DNA of 64,000 nucleotides, from NCBI RefSeq assembly GCF_007858185.1, contig NZ_VFES01000001.1, forward strand, positions 248,001 to 312,000, in the 5' to 3' direction. The notes under the pieces were generated by a model. The model was not told the DNA's origin. It did no database searches and saw only the letters and a list, made by a program, of their open reading frames with translations. The DNA is from Pseudomonas grimontii. Its GTDB lineage: Bacteria; Pseudomonadota; Gammaproteobacteria; Pseudomonadales; Pseudomonadaceae. Of the stretch, positions 1 through 7,393 are shown in pieces. The stretch's first letter is position 1, and every line of letters starts with the position of its first letter. The translations under genes were made by a program, and so were the position numbers.

Positions 1-899
1 ATACGCTGCCGCGCTTCACGGCTGCCCCAGGCATTGTGCGGGGTGACGATCAGTCGAGGAATATCGCCGGCCAGCAGCGGGTTGCCATTGACCGGTGGCT
101 CAACACTCAGCACGTCGGTCGCTGCGCCGCCCAGGTGGCCGCTGCGCAACGCGTCAGCCAGGGCCTGTTCGTTGATCAAACCACCGCGCGCGGTGTTGAC
201 GATGAACGCGCCGGGCTTGAGCAGCGCCAGTTCACGGGCGCCGATAAAGTCGCGGGTGTGTTCATTGAGCGGGCAGTGCAAGGTGAGTGCGTCTACCTGC
301 GCGAGCAATTCATCCAGCGGCACGCGGTCGGCACGGGCGGGGCGCCCGGGAATCGCGCCGAGTAGCACGCGCATCCCGAAGGCTTCGGCCAGGCGCGCCA
401 CAGCACTGCCCAATTCGCCATGGCCCAGCAGGCCGAGGGTTTTGCCTTCCAGCTCGACAATCGGGTGGTCCAGCAGGCAGAACTGCTTGGCCTCTTGCCA
501 TTTGCCGGCGCTCACATCGCGTTGATAGTCCTTCAGGCGCGTCGCCAGGTTGAGCAACAGCATGATCGTGTGCTGCGCCACCGACGGCGTGCCGTAGCCC
601 TGGCAGTTGCTCACGGTGATGCCATGGGCGCGGGCAGCCTCCAGGTCAACGTTGTTGGTGCCGGTGGCCGATACCAGGATCAGCTTGAGTTCCGGGCAGG
701 CCGCCAGGGTCTCGCTGTTGAGCGGGATTTTGTTACTGATCGCCACCTGCGCGCCTTGCAGGCGCTCGACCACATTCTGCGGCGTGGTGCCTGTCAACAA
801 CTGCAAGTCGCTGAAACTGTCTCGCAACTCGCTGAGATCGAGGTCGCCCAGATCCAGGGACGGGTGATCAAGGAAGACGGCGCGGTGATTGTTCGTCAT
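1..899 (-). CDS. D-2-hydroxyacid dehydrogenase (glycerate dehydrogenase-like), C-terminus cut by window edge
   Basis: NAD(P)-dependent reduction of 2-oxoacids such as hydroxypyruvate or glyoxylate is the expected reaction. About 299 codons are visible, reading leftward from the ATG at 897-899 (protein start MTNNHRAVFLDHPSLDLGDL). The Rossmann loop reads LGLLGHGELGSAV. Further on come NTARGGLINE with the substrate-binding Arg, LSVEPP with the catalytic Glu, and TPHNAWGS with the catalytic His, so the catalytic set is complete and only the last few tens of residues are missing. It diverges from the LysE-type gene across 84 bp. The family is clear; the exact substrate (glycerate, phosphoglycerate or another) cannot be fixed from sequence. 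Confidence 0.88.
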   Translation of the reverse strand, partial: MTNNHRAVFLDHPSLDLGDLDLSELRDSFSDLQLLTGTTPQNVVERLQGAQVAISNKIPLNSETLAACPELKLILVSATGTNNVDLEAARAHGITVSNCQGYGTPSVAQHTIMLLLNLATRLKDYQRDVSAGKWQEAKQFCLLDHPIVELEGKTLGLLGHGELGSAVARLAEAFGMRVLLGAIPGRPARADRVPLDELLAQVDALTLHCPLNEHTRDFIGARELALLKPGAFIVNTARGGLINEQALADALRSGHLGGAATDVLSVEPPVNGNPLLAGDIPRLIVTPHNAWGSREARQR

Positions 900-983
900 C
901 AACTGTACCTTTTGCGACAGGGTTCGAAGGCGTAATCTGCCGAGCCTATCAGATGAAATAATCCGTTACTTAATGGAGTGAGT

Positions 984-1616
984 ATGTACGCCGCCGAGTT
1001 TTTGACCGTAGCCCTGATTCACCTGTTGGCGGTGGCCAGTCCCGGCCCGGATTTCGCGGTGGTGGTGCGCGAAAGTGTTACCCACGGCCGCCGCGCCGGA
1101 ACCTGGACTGCGCTGGGCGTGGGCTCGGCGATTTTCCTGCATGTGGGTTATTCGTTGCTCGGCATCGGCCTGATCGTGTCCCAGTCCATCGTATTGTTCA
1201 ACGCACTGAAATGGGCGGCGGCCGCCTACCTGCTGTACATCGGCTTCAAGGCCCTGCGCGCAAAACCTGCCAAGCCAGCCGCCGAGGGCGAGTTGCACCG
1301 CGAAGCGGGCGAGCGCACCCCGCGCGGTGCGTTTACCGCAGGCTTCGTGACGAACGGCTTGAATCCCAAGGCGACGTTGTTCTTCCTGTCGCTGTTCACC
1401 GTGGTGATCAACCCGCACACGCCGCTGGCGATTCAGGCCGGTTACGGCGTGTACCTGGCGGTGGCGACGGCGTTGTGGTTCTGCCTGGTGGCGATGCTGT
1501 TCAGCCAGCAGCGCGTACGCGCAGGCTTTGCGCGGATGGGGCATTGGTTTGATCGGACCATGGGGGCGGTGTTGATTGCCATCGGCGTGAAACTGGCGTT
1601 TACCAGCGCGAAATAA
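984..1616 (+). CDS. LysE/RhtB family amino-acid exporter
   Basis: This is a 210-residue inner-membrane protein of the usual LysE length with about six hydrophobic segments. The N-terminus carries the family signature around residues 13-20 (VASPGPDF), and the motif NGLNPKATLFF lies past the middle. The family exports amino acids or their derivatives. A GTG at 978 is in frame, but it overlaps a GGAG at 975-978 that is spaced correctly for the ATG at 984, so 984 was chosen. The gene is followed by a REPIN rather than by another gene in the same direction. Substrate unknown. Confidence 0.88.
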   Translation: MYAAEFLTVALIHLLAVASPGPDFAVVVRESVTHGRRAGTWTALGVGSAIFLHVGYSLLGIGLIVSQSIVLFNALKWAAAAYLLYIGFKALRAKPAKPAAEGELHREAGERTPRGAFTAGFVTNGLNPKATLFFLSLFTVVINPHTPLAIQAGYGVYLAVATALWFCLVAMLFSQQRVRAGFARMGHWFDRTMGAVLIAIGVKLAFTSAK

Positions 1617-1644
1617 ACGCTGTTCTCAAGTAAACACAATCCAG

Positions 1645-1734
1645 TGTGGAAGGGGGCTTGCTCCCGATGGCGATGTTTCAGTCGACACATGCAGTGACTG
1701 ATCCACCGCCATCGGGAGCAAGCCCCCTCCCACA
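1645..1734. repeat. REPIN (two inverted REP sequences)
   Basis: This 90-bp element begins TGTGGAAGGGGGCTTGC and ends with the inverted copy GCAAGCCCCCTCCCACA, around a roughly 50-bp middle. The outer arms extend inward through CTCCCGATGG/CCATCGGGAG. It closely resembles a second 90-bp element at 7170-7259. The GGGGGCTTGC core matches the REP class reported in P. fluorescens genomes, where a RAYT transposase mobilises such pairs; no RAYT gene lies in this window. The long hairpin may also protect or end the upstream LysE transcript. Confidence 0.85.
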
Positions 1735-1881
1735 TTTGACTTCTATCGCTCCTGGGTGGTGGCGTAAAGCTAGCATTTCCCAGCCTCCGCAAATCATTCC
1801 TTTGGCTGATTTAGCTGAAACATAACCTCTCTACAGTGCAGGTCTTCAAGCCAAGACCGTGCAGTCATAAAAGGGATTCGT

Positions 1882-3564
1882 ATGTTGCAGACCCGTGTTA
1901 TTCCGCCCGCTGAAGGTGCGTACCAATATCCGTTGTTGATCAAGCGCCTGTTGATGTCCGGAACCCGCTACGAGAAGACCCGGGAAATTGTCTACCGCGA
2001 CAAACTGCGCTACACCTACCCGACCCTGATCGAGCGGGTCGCGCGCCTGGCTAACGTGCTCAGCGAAGCGGGGGTCAAGGCCGGTGATACCGTGGCGGTG
2101 ATGGACTGGGACAGTCATCGTTACCTGGAATGCATGTTCGCCATTCCGATGATCGGCGCGGTAATCCACACCATCAACGTGCGCCTGTCGCCGGAACAGA
2201 TTCTCTACACCATGAACCACGCCGAGGACCGCTTCGTGCTGGTCAACAGCGAGTTTGTGGGGCTCTACCAGGCCATCGCCGGGCACCTCACCACCGTCGA
2301 AAAGACCCTGCTGCTCACCGACGGCGAAGCCAAGACCGCCGAGTTGCCCAACCTGGTGGGTGAGTATGAAACCCTGCTGGCCGCTGCCAGCCCGAAGTAC
2401 GACTTCCAGGATTTCGACGAAAATTCCGTCGCCACTACCTTCTACACCACCGGCACCACCGGTAACCCGAAAGGCGTGTACTTCACCCATCGCCAACTGG
2501 TGCTGCACACCATCGGCGTGGCGACCATCATGGGCAGCGTCGACAGCGTGCGCCTGCTGGGCACCAACGACGTGTACATGCCGATCACGCCGATGTTCCA
2601 CGTGCATGCGTGGGGCTTGCCGTATGTGGCGACCATGCTCGGTCTCAAACAGGTCTACCCCGGTCGCTACGACCCCGAATACCTGGTGGAGCTGTGGCGC
2701 AAGGAGAAGGTCACCTTTTCCCACTGCGTGCCGACCATTTTGCAAATGGTGCTCAACGCCAAGGCCGCCCAGGGCGTGGATTTTGGCGGCTGGAAAATCG
2801 TCATCGGCGGCAGCGCCCTCAACCGTACGCTGTATGAGGCGGCGAAGGCGCGTGGGATTCAACTGACCGCCGCGTACGGCATGTCCGAGACGGGCCCGCT
2901 GGTGTCCTGCGCCCACCTCAACGAAGAACTGATGGCCGGCACCGAGGACGAGCGCATCACCTACCGCATCAAGGCCGGTGTGCCTGGGCCATTGGTGGAA
3001 GCGGCGATCATGGACACCGAGGGTAACTTCCTGCCCGCCGACGGCGAGTCTCAGGGCGAGTTGGTGCTGCGCGCGCCGTGGCTGACCGAGGGTTATTACA
3101 ACGAACCGCAGAAGGGCGCCGAGCTGTGGGCGGGTGGCTGGATGCACACGGGCGACGTGGCCACCCTCGATGCATTTGGCGTGATCGATATTCGCGACCG
3201 CATCAAGGACGTGATCAAGACCGGTGGCGAATGGATCTCCTCCCTGGCCCTCGAAGACCTGGTCAGCCGTCACCCGGCGGTACGCGAAGTAGCGGTGGTG
3301 GGCATCGCCGACCCGCAGTGGGGCGAACGCCCGTTTGCGTTGCTGGTGGTGCGTGATGGTCATGAGATTGGGGCCCGCGAGCTCAAGGAGCATCTCAAGC
3401 CTTTTGTCGAATTGGGCCATTTGAGCAAGTGGGCGATCCCGAGCCAGATCGCCGTTGTTACGGAAATTCCCAAGACCAGCGTCGGCAAGCTCGACAAAAA
3501 ACGTATCCGCGTTGACATCATTGAATGGCAGGCCAACAACAGCACCTTCCTGTCCACCCTCTGA
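1882..3564 (+). CDS. Medium/long-chain fatty acyl-CoA ligase (AlkK-like, AMP-forming)
   Basis: The enzyme activates carboxylic acids to acyl-CoA through an acyl-adenylate. At 560 residues it has the normal length. ANL-superfamily motifs appear in order: the phosphate loop TTGTTGNPKG near residue 190, YGMSETGP near 332, the hinge region GDVATLDAFGVIDIRDRIKD near 422, and PKTSVGKLDKK near 530 with the C-terminal catalytic lysine. The overall sequence resembles AlkK-type medium-chain ligases. It is followed by DUF1302 and DUF1329 genes and a LuxR regulator in the same direction, which suggests that it activates an acid released or imported by that pair. The chain length preferred is not readable from sequence. 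Confidence 0.9.
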   Translation: MLQTRVIPPAEGAYQYPLLIKRLLMSGTRYEKTREIVYRDKLRYTYPTLIERVARLANVLSEAGVKAGDTVAVMDWDSHRYLECMFAIPMIGAVIHTINVRLSPEQILYTMNHAEDRFVLVNSEFVGLYQAIAGHLTTVEKTLLLTDGEAKTAELPNLVGEYETLLAAASPKYDFQDFDENSVATTFYTTGTTGNPKGVYFTHRQLVLHTIGVATIMGSVDSVRLLGTNDVYMPITPMFHVHAWGLPYVATMLGLKQVYPGRYDPEYLVELWRKEKVTFSHCVPTILQMVLNAKAAQGVDFGGWKIVIGGSALNRTLYEAAKARGIQLTAAYGMSETGPLVSCAHLNEELMAGTEDERITYRIKAGVPGPLVEAAIMDTEGNFLPADGESQGELVLRAPWLTEGYYNEPQKGAELWAGGWMHTGDVATLDAFGVIDIRDRIKDVIKTGGEWISSLALEDLVSRHPAVREVAVVGIADPQWGERPFALLVVRDGHEIGARELKEHLKPFVELGHLSKWAIPSQIAVVTEIPKTSVGKLDKKRIRVDIIEWQANNSTFLSTL

Positions 3565-3572
3565 GCTGATTT

Positions 3573-3593
3573 GCCGTGCCTTCGTGGCACGGC
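3573..3593 (+). terminator. Hairpin after the acyl-CoA ligase, without a T-tract
   Basis: GCCGTGCC at 3573-3580 pairs perfectly with GGCACGGC at 3586-3593 around the loop TTCGT, 8 bp after the ligase stop codon. No run of T follows, so it is not a standard intrinsic terminator. It may be an RNA-stabilising 3' hairpin or a partial terminator before the DUF1302 gene. Confidence 0.35.
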
Positions 3594-3894
3594 GATGCTC
3601 TATCTCGCGCCTTCACTTGTGATTTGCCAATTTTCAGCCATCCTTGCCGCGTCGGCCTTCGCCGACATGGCGAAAGGGCTGTGGCAGACGGGTTGGTGAT
3701 GCAAATCACACTTTAGAGGGATCAAGCGGTACCCCCTGCTGGCTATAGTCCCACCCAGAGTTTTTCAAGGATGCGTCGCTTCGGGCCATGGAGGTTCAGT
3801 TGCCAGGCGGCATTGGAATCGTTGTATTCCGGCCGTTACAAGCATCACAGACAGAACTCACTGCCATAACAATAATGCACATGGAGTAGCGTCG
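3594..3894. other. Intergenic region upstream of the DUF1302 gene; candidate -10 only
   Basis: No gene is seen in these 300 bp. TATAGT at 3744-3749 could be a -10 element, but no good -35 lies 16-18 bp before it. Promoters activated by a MalT-like LuxR protein often show this pattern. Just upstream is the C-rich stretch GGTACCCCC (3728-3736). GGAG at 3883-3886 is the ribosome-binding site of the downstream gene. The activator site assignment is inference. Confidence 0.3.
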
Positions 3895-5757
3895 ATGACC
3901 TCAGTAAACCAGTTCTGGCGCCGGGCAAAGTTGCCCCTGGCCGTCAGTCTCGCCTCTACGCTCGCCGGGCCCGCATTCGGCGTCAGTTTCAATATCGGTG
4001 AAATCGAAGGTAGTTTTGACTCGTCGCTGTCTGTGGGGGCGAGCTGGTCGACAGCCAAGCCCAACCGTGACCTCATTGGTGTCAACAATGGTGGCAAGGG
4101 GTTGTCCCAGACCTCCGATGACGGCCACTTGAACTTCAAGCGTGGCGAAACGTTCTCGAAGATCTTCAAAGGTATCCACGATCTGGAATTGAAATACGGC
4201 GACACTGGCGTATTCGTGCGTGGCAAGTACTGGTATGACTTCGAACTCAAGGACGAAAGCCGTGAGTTCAAGGACATCAGCGATAACAATCGCAAGGAAG
4301 GCGCCAAGTCTTCCGGCGGGCAGATTCTCGACGCCTTCGTCTATCACAACTATGCCATTGCCGATCAGCCGGGCAGCGTGCGGTTCGGTAAGCAGGTGGT
4401 GAGTTGGGGCGAAAGTACCTTCATCGGCGGTGGTATCAACTCCATCAACCCGATCGACGTGTCTGCGTTCCGTCGTCCAGGTGCGGAAATCAAGGAAGGC
4501 TTGATTCCGGTCAACATGTTCTATGTGTCGCAAACGCTGACCGATAACTTGTCGGCGGAAGCCTTTTATCAGTTGGAGTGGGACCAGACGGTTACCGATA
4601 ACTGCGGCACTTTCTTCTCTCAACCTGATGTTATTTCCGATGGCTGCAGTAACAATTTGCGAGTGTTGAACAGCCGTCGCTTCCTCCCTGCCGGAGTACT
4701 GCCAGGGCTCGCCGCAAATGGCGTCGACGTCAATAACGAGGGCGTACTGGTGCGTCGCGGCCCGGACCGTGATGCGCGCGACAGTGGTCAGTTCGGTGTC
4801 GCGTTCCATTACAATTTCGAGCCTCTGGATACAGAGTTCGGCGCTTATTTCATGAACTACCACAGTCGTGCGCCGATCTTCAGTGCCCAGGGGGCCCCAC
4901 AATCGGCCTACACTGGCGCAACGCCAGGTGTGCCTGGCCAATTGCGTCCGTTGGTGGTCGCCGGTAACTCCAATTATTTCGTCGAGTACCCTGAAGATAT
5001 CCGTCTCTATGGTTTGAGTTTCTCCACCACCCTGCCCACAGGGACTGCATGGAGCGGCGAGTTGAGCTACCGTCCTAATGCCCCGGTCCAACTGAGTACC
5101 ACAGACATTCTCTTTGCCGGTGTCACGCCCCTTCCGCCCTTCAATAATGCATCTGTGTTGAAAGGGTCGCCGGGTCAGGATTTGCATGGCTACAACCGCA
5201 AGGAAGTCACCCAGTTCCAAACCACCTTCACGCACTTCTTCGACCAAGTCATGGGCGCCAGTCGCTTGACCACCGTCGGTGAAATCGGCGTGACCCACGT
5301 GGGCGGTCTGGAGAGTAGGTCCCAGGCGCGTTATGGCCGCGATCCGGTGTTCGGTCCGGGCCAGTTGCCGGGTGGTTTCTGTACCGCACTCAACAACTCC
5401 ACTGCTCAAGGCGGCGGCCAGGCCAATGCTGCCAACCTCAACACCAACTGCAATAACGATGGCTTCACCACCGCCACCTCATGGGGCTACCGCGCGCGTG
5501 CAATCTGGGAGTACCCGGATGTGTTCGCTGGCGTCAACCTCAAGCCAAACGTGGCCTGGTCCCATGACGTAAAAGGTTATTCGCCAGGCCCTGGTGGTAA
5601 CTTCGAGGAAGGTCGAAAGGCCGTCAGCCTGGGCCTGGATGCCGAGTACCAGAACACCTACACCGCCAGCCTGGCTTACACCAACTTTTTCGGTGGTGAT
5701 TTCAGCACGGTGAATGACCGCGACTTCGTCGCCCTGAGCTTCGGCGCCAACTTCTAA
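3895..5757 (+). CDS. DUF1302 family outer-membrane protein
   Basis: This is a 620-residue exported protein. The N-terminus has a basic stretch (residues 7-12), a hydrophobic core and the likely cleavage site AFG|VSF near residue 30. The mature part is rich in alternating aromatic and polar segments and ends in SFGANF, an aromatic C-terminus typical of outer-membrane beta-barrels. Two cysteine pairs lie near residues 237-250 and 498-522. The start has GGAG 8 bp upstream. DUF1302 genes are commonly followed by DUF1329 genes, as here (29 bp gap). Members of this pair have been linked to use of hydrophobic substrates such as fatty esters and steroids, but the molecular role is not established. 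Here it lies between an acyl-CoA ligase and a LuxR gene. Confidence 0.85.
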   Translation: MTSVNQFWRRAKLPLAVSLASTLAGPAFGVSFNIGEIEGSFDSSLSVGASWSTAKPNRDLIGVNNGGKGLSQTSDDGHLNFKRGETFSKIFKGIHDLELKYGDTGVFVRGKYWYDFELKDESREFKDISDNNRKEGAKSSGGQILDAFVYHNYAIADQPGSVRFGKQVVSWGESTFIGGGINSINPIDVSAFRRPGAEIKEGLIPVNMFYVSQTLTDNLSAEAFYQLEWDQTVTDNCGTFFSQPDVISDGCSNNLRVLNSRRFLPAGVLPGLAANGVDVNNEGVLVRRGPDRDARDSGQFGVAFHYNFEPLDTEFGAYFMNYHSRAPIFSAQGAPQSAYTGATPGVPGQLRPLVVAGNSNYFVEYPEDIRLYGLSFSTTLPTGTAWSGELSYRPNAPVQLSTTDILFAGVTPLPPFNNASVLKGSPGQDLHGYNRKEVTQFQTTFTHFFDQVMGASRLTTVGEIGVTHVGGLESRSQARYGRDPVFGPGQLPGGFCTALNNSTAQGGGQANAANLNTNCNNDGFTTATSWGYRARAIWEYPDVFAGVNLKPNVAWSHDVKGYSPGPGGNFEEGRKAVSLGLDAEYQNTYTASLAYTNFFGGDFSTVNDRDFVALSFGANF

Positions 5758-5786
5758 GCACACTGTATTTTCAGGAAGACCAGAAC

Positions 5787-7151
5787 ATGAAAATAACCAA
5801 AAGTCTGTTGCACGTCGGTGTGCTTGGACTGTCGATCCTGGCGAGCAATGTCATGGCGGCAGTGTCGGCGGATGAAGCAGCCAAGCTGGGCACGACCCTG
5901 ACGCCGATGGGCGCGGAAATGGCCGGTAACGCAGCGGGCACCATCCCTAAATGGTCGCCTATGCCGACCAACGCCGGCGCTGTGGATGCCAAAGGTTTCC
6001 TCGCCAACCCGTACGCCAGCGAACAACCGCAATTCACCATCACTGCGCAGAACGTCGAGCAGTACAAGGACAAGCTGGCACCGGGGCAGTACGCGATGTT
6101 CAAGCGTTACCCGGAAACCTTCAAGATGCCGGTCTACCCGACCCATCGCGGCGCTACCGTGCCGGCCGATGTGTTCGCGGCCATCAAGAAGAACGCCACC
6201 ACCACCAACCTGGTGTCGGGCGGCAACGGCCTGGAAAACTTTGAAACCGCCGTACCGTTCCCGATCCCGAAAAGCGGTGTGGAAGTTATCTGGAACCACA
6301 TCACCCGTTATCGCGGCGGCAGCGTGACCCGTCTGGTGACCCAGGCCACGCCGCAAACCAACGGTTCCTACAGCCTCGTGTACTTCCGCGACCAGTTCGT
6401 GTTCCGCGACAAGATGAAGGACTTCGACCCGAAGAACCCGGGCAACGTGCTGTTCTACTTCAAGCAGCAAGTGACCGCGCCGGCACGCCTGGCCGGTGGT
6501 GTGCTGCTGGTGCACGAAACCCTGGACCAGGTGAAGGAGCCGCGTTCGGCGTGGGTCTACAACGCCGGCCAGCGCCGTGTGCGCCGGGCGCCGCAAGTGT
6601 CCTATGACGGGCCAGGTACCGCCGCCGATGGCCTGCGGACCTCCGACAACCTTGACATGTACAACGGTGCGCCGGATCGCTACGACTGGAAACTGGAAGG
6701 CAAGAAGGAAATCTACATCGCCTCCAACAGTTACAAGATCGACGATCCGAAGCTCAAGTACGCCGACATCATCAAGGCCGGCCACATCAACCAGGACCTG
6801 ACACGCTACGAGCTGCGCCGTGTCTGGCACGTGGTCGCGACCTTGAAGGAAGGCCAGCGCCACATCTATGCCAAGCGTGATTTCTTCATCGACGAAGACA
6901 CCTGGCAAGCGGCGGTGATCGACCACTACGACGGTCGTGGTCAACTGTGGCGCGTCGCCGAGGCCCATGCCGAGAACTACTACGACAAGCAAGTGCCGTG
7001 GTACGCCCTGGAAACCCTCTACGACCTGCAGTCCGGCCGCTACCTGGCCCTGGGCATGAAGAACGAAGAGAAACAGGCCTATGACTTCGGCTTCACCGCC
7101 ACCACCAGCGACTTCACCCCAGCGGCCCTGCGCCAGGACGGTGTTCGCTAA
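5787..7151 (+). CDS. DUF1329 family periplasmic protein
   Basis: This is a 454-residue protein with a clear Sec signal peptide (MKITKSLLHVGVLGLSILAS, cleavage near NVMA|AVS). The mature protein shows family features: GTTLTPMGAEMAGNAAGTIPKW near the N-terminus and repeated YDGPG, DNLDMYNGAPDRYDWKL and RRVWHVVATLKEG segments further on. DUF1329 is thought to have a LolA/LolB-like fold, which suggests carrying a lipid-like ligand across the periplasm; that is family knowledge plus inference. It is 29 bp behind DUF1302 with its own CAGGAAG ribosome-binding site, so the two are almost certainly co-expressed. A REPIN follows immediately. Confidence 0.88.
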   Translation: MKITKSLLHVGVLGLSILASNVMAAVSADEAAKLGTTLTPMGAEMAGNAAGTIPKWSPMPTNAGAVDAKGFLANPYASEQPQFTITAQNVEQYKDKLAPGQYAMFKRYPETFKMPVYPTHRGATVPADVFAAIKKNATTTNLVSGGNGLENFETAVPFPIPKSGVEVIWNHITRYRGGSVTRLVTQATPQTNGSYSLVYFRDQFVFRDKMKDFDPKNPGNVLFYFKQQVTAPARLAGGVLLVHETLDQVKEPRSAWVYNAGQRRVRRAPQVSYDGPGTAADGLRTSDNLDMYNGAPDRYDWKLEGKKEIYIASNSYKIDDPKLKYADIIKAGHINQDLTRYELRRVWHVVATLKEGQRHIYAKRDFFIDEDTWQAAVIDHYDGRGQLWRVAEAHAENYYDKQVPWYALETLYDLQSGRYLALGMKNEEKQAYDFGFTATTSDFTPAALRQDGVR

Positions 7152-7169
7152 GCTGCACGAGTGACTCAA

Positions 7170-7259
7170 TGTGGGAGGGGGCTTGCTCCCGATAGCGGTG
7201 TGACAGTCAACGCATGCATTGACTGATCCGCCTCTATCGGGAGCAAGCCCCCTCCCACT
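7170..7259. repeat. REPIN, second copy
   Basis: A 90-bp element, TGTGGGAGGGGGCTTGC to GCAAGCCCCCTCCCACT, of the same length and arrangement as the one at 1645-1734, with a similar middle that includes GCATGCATTGACTGATCC. It sits 18 bp after the DUF1329 stop and before the LuxR gene, where its long hairpin could end or stabilise the upstream mRNA. Confidence 0.85.
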
Positions 7260-7393
7260 TTTTGTTTGTGGCGATATTTCTTGTCTCAGTTCTTTTTCAG
7301 GCAAATGTTGCAAAGATCTACAAACCCACCGCTTTTACCGCTAGTCTGCGGACATCTGCAATGCCGACAACAGCCTTCTACAAGAGCCCGGCG

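Noticed and set aside
1846..3420. A 524-codon minus-strand open frame
   Set aside because: Antisense shadow of the acyl-CoA ligase; His/Gln-rich composition without motifs.
3901..5409. A 502-codon minus-strand open frame
   Set aside because: Antisense to the DUF1302 gene, which has signal peptide, ribosome-binding site and operon context.
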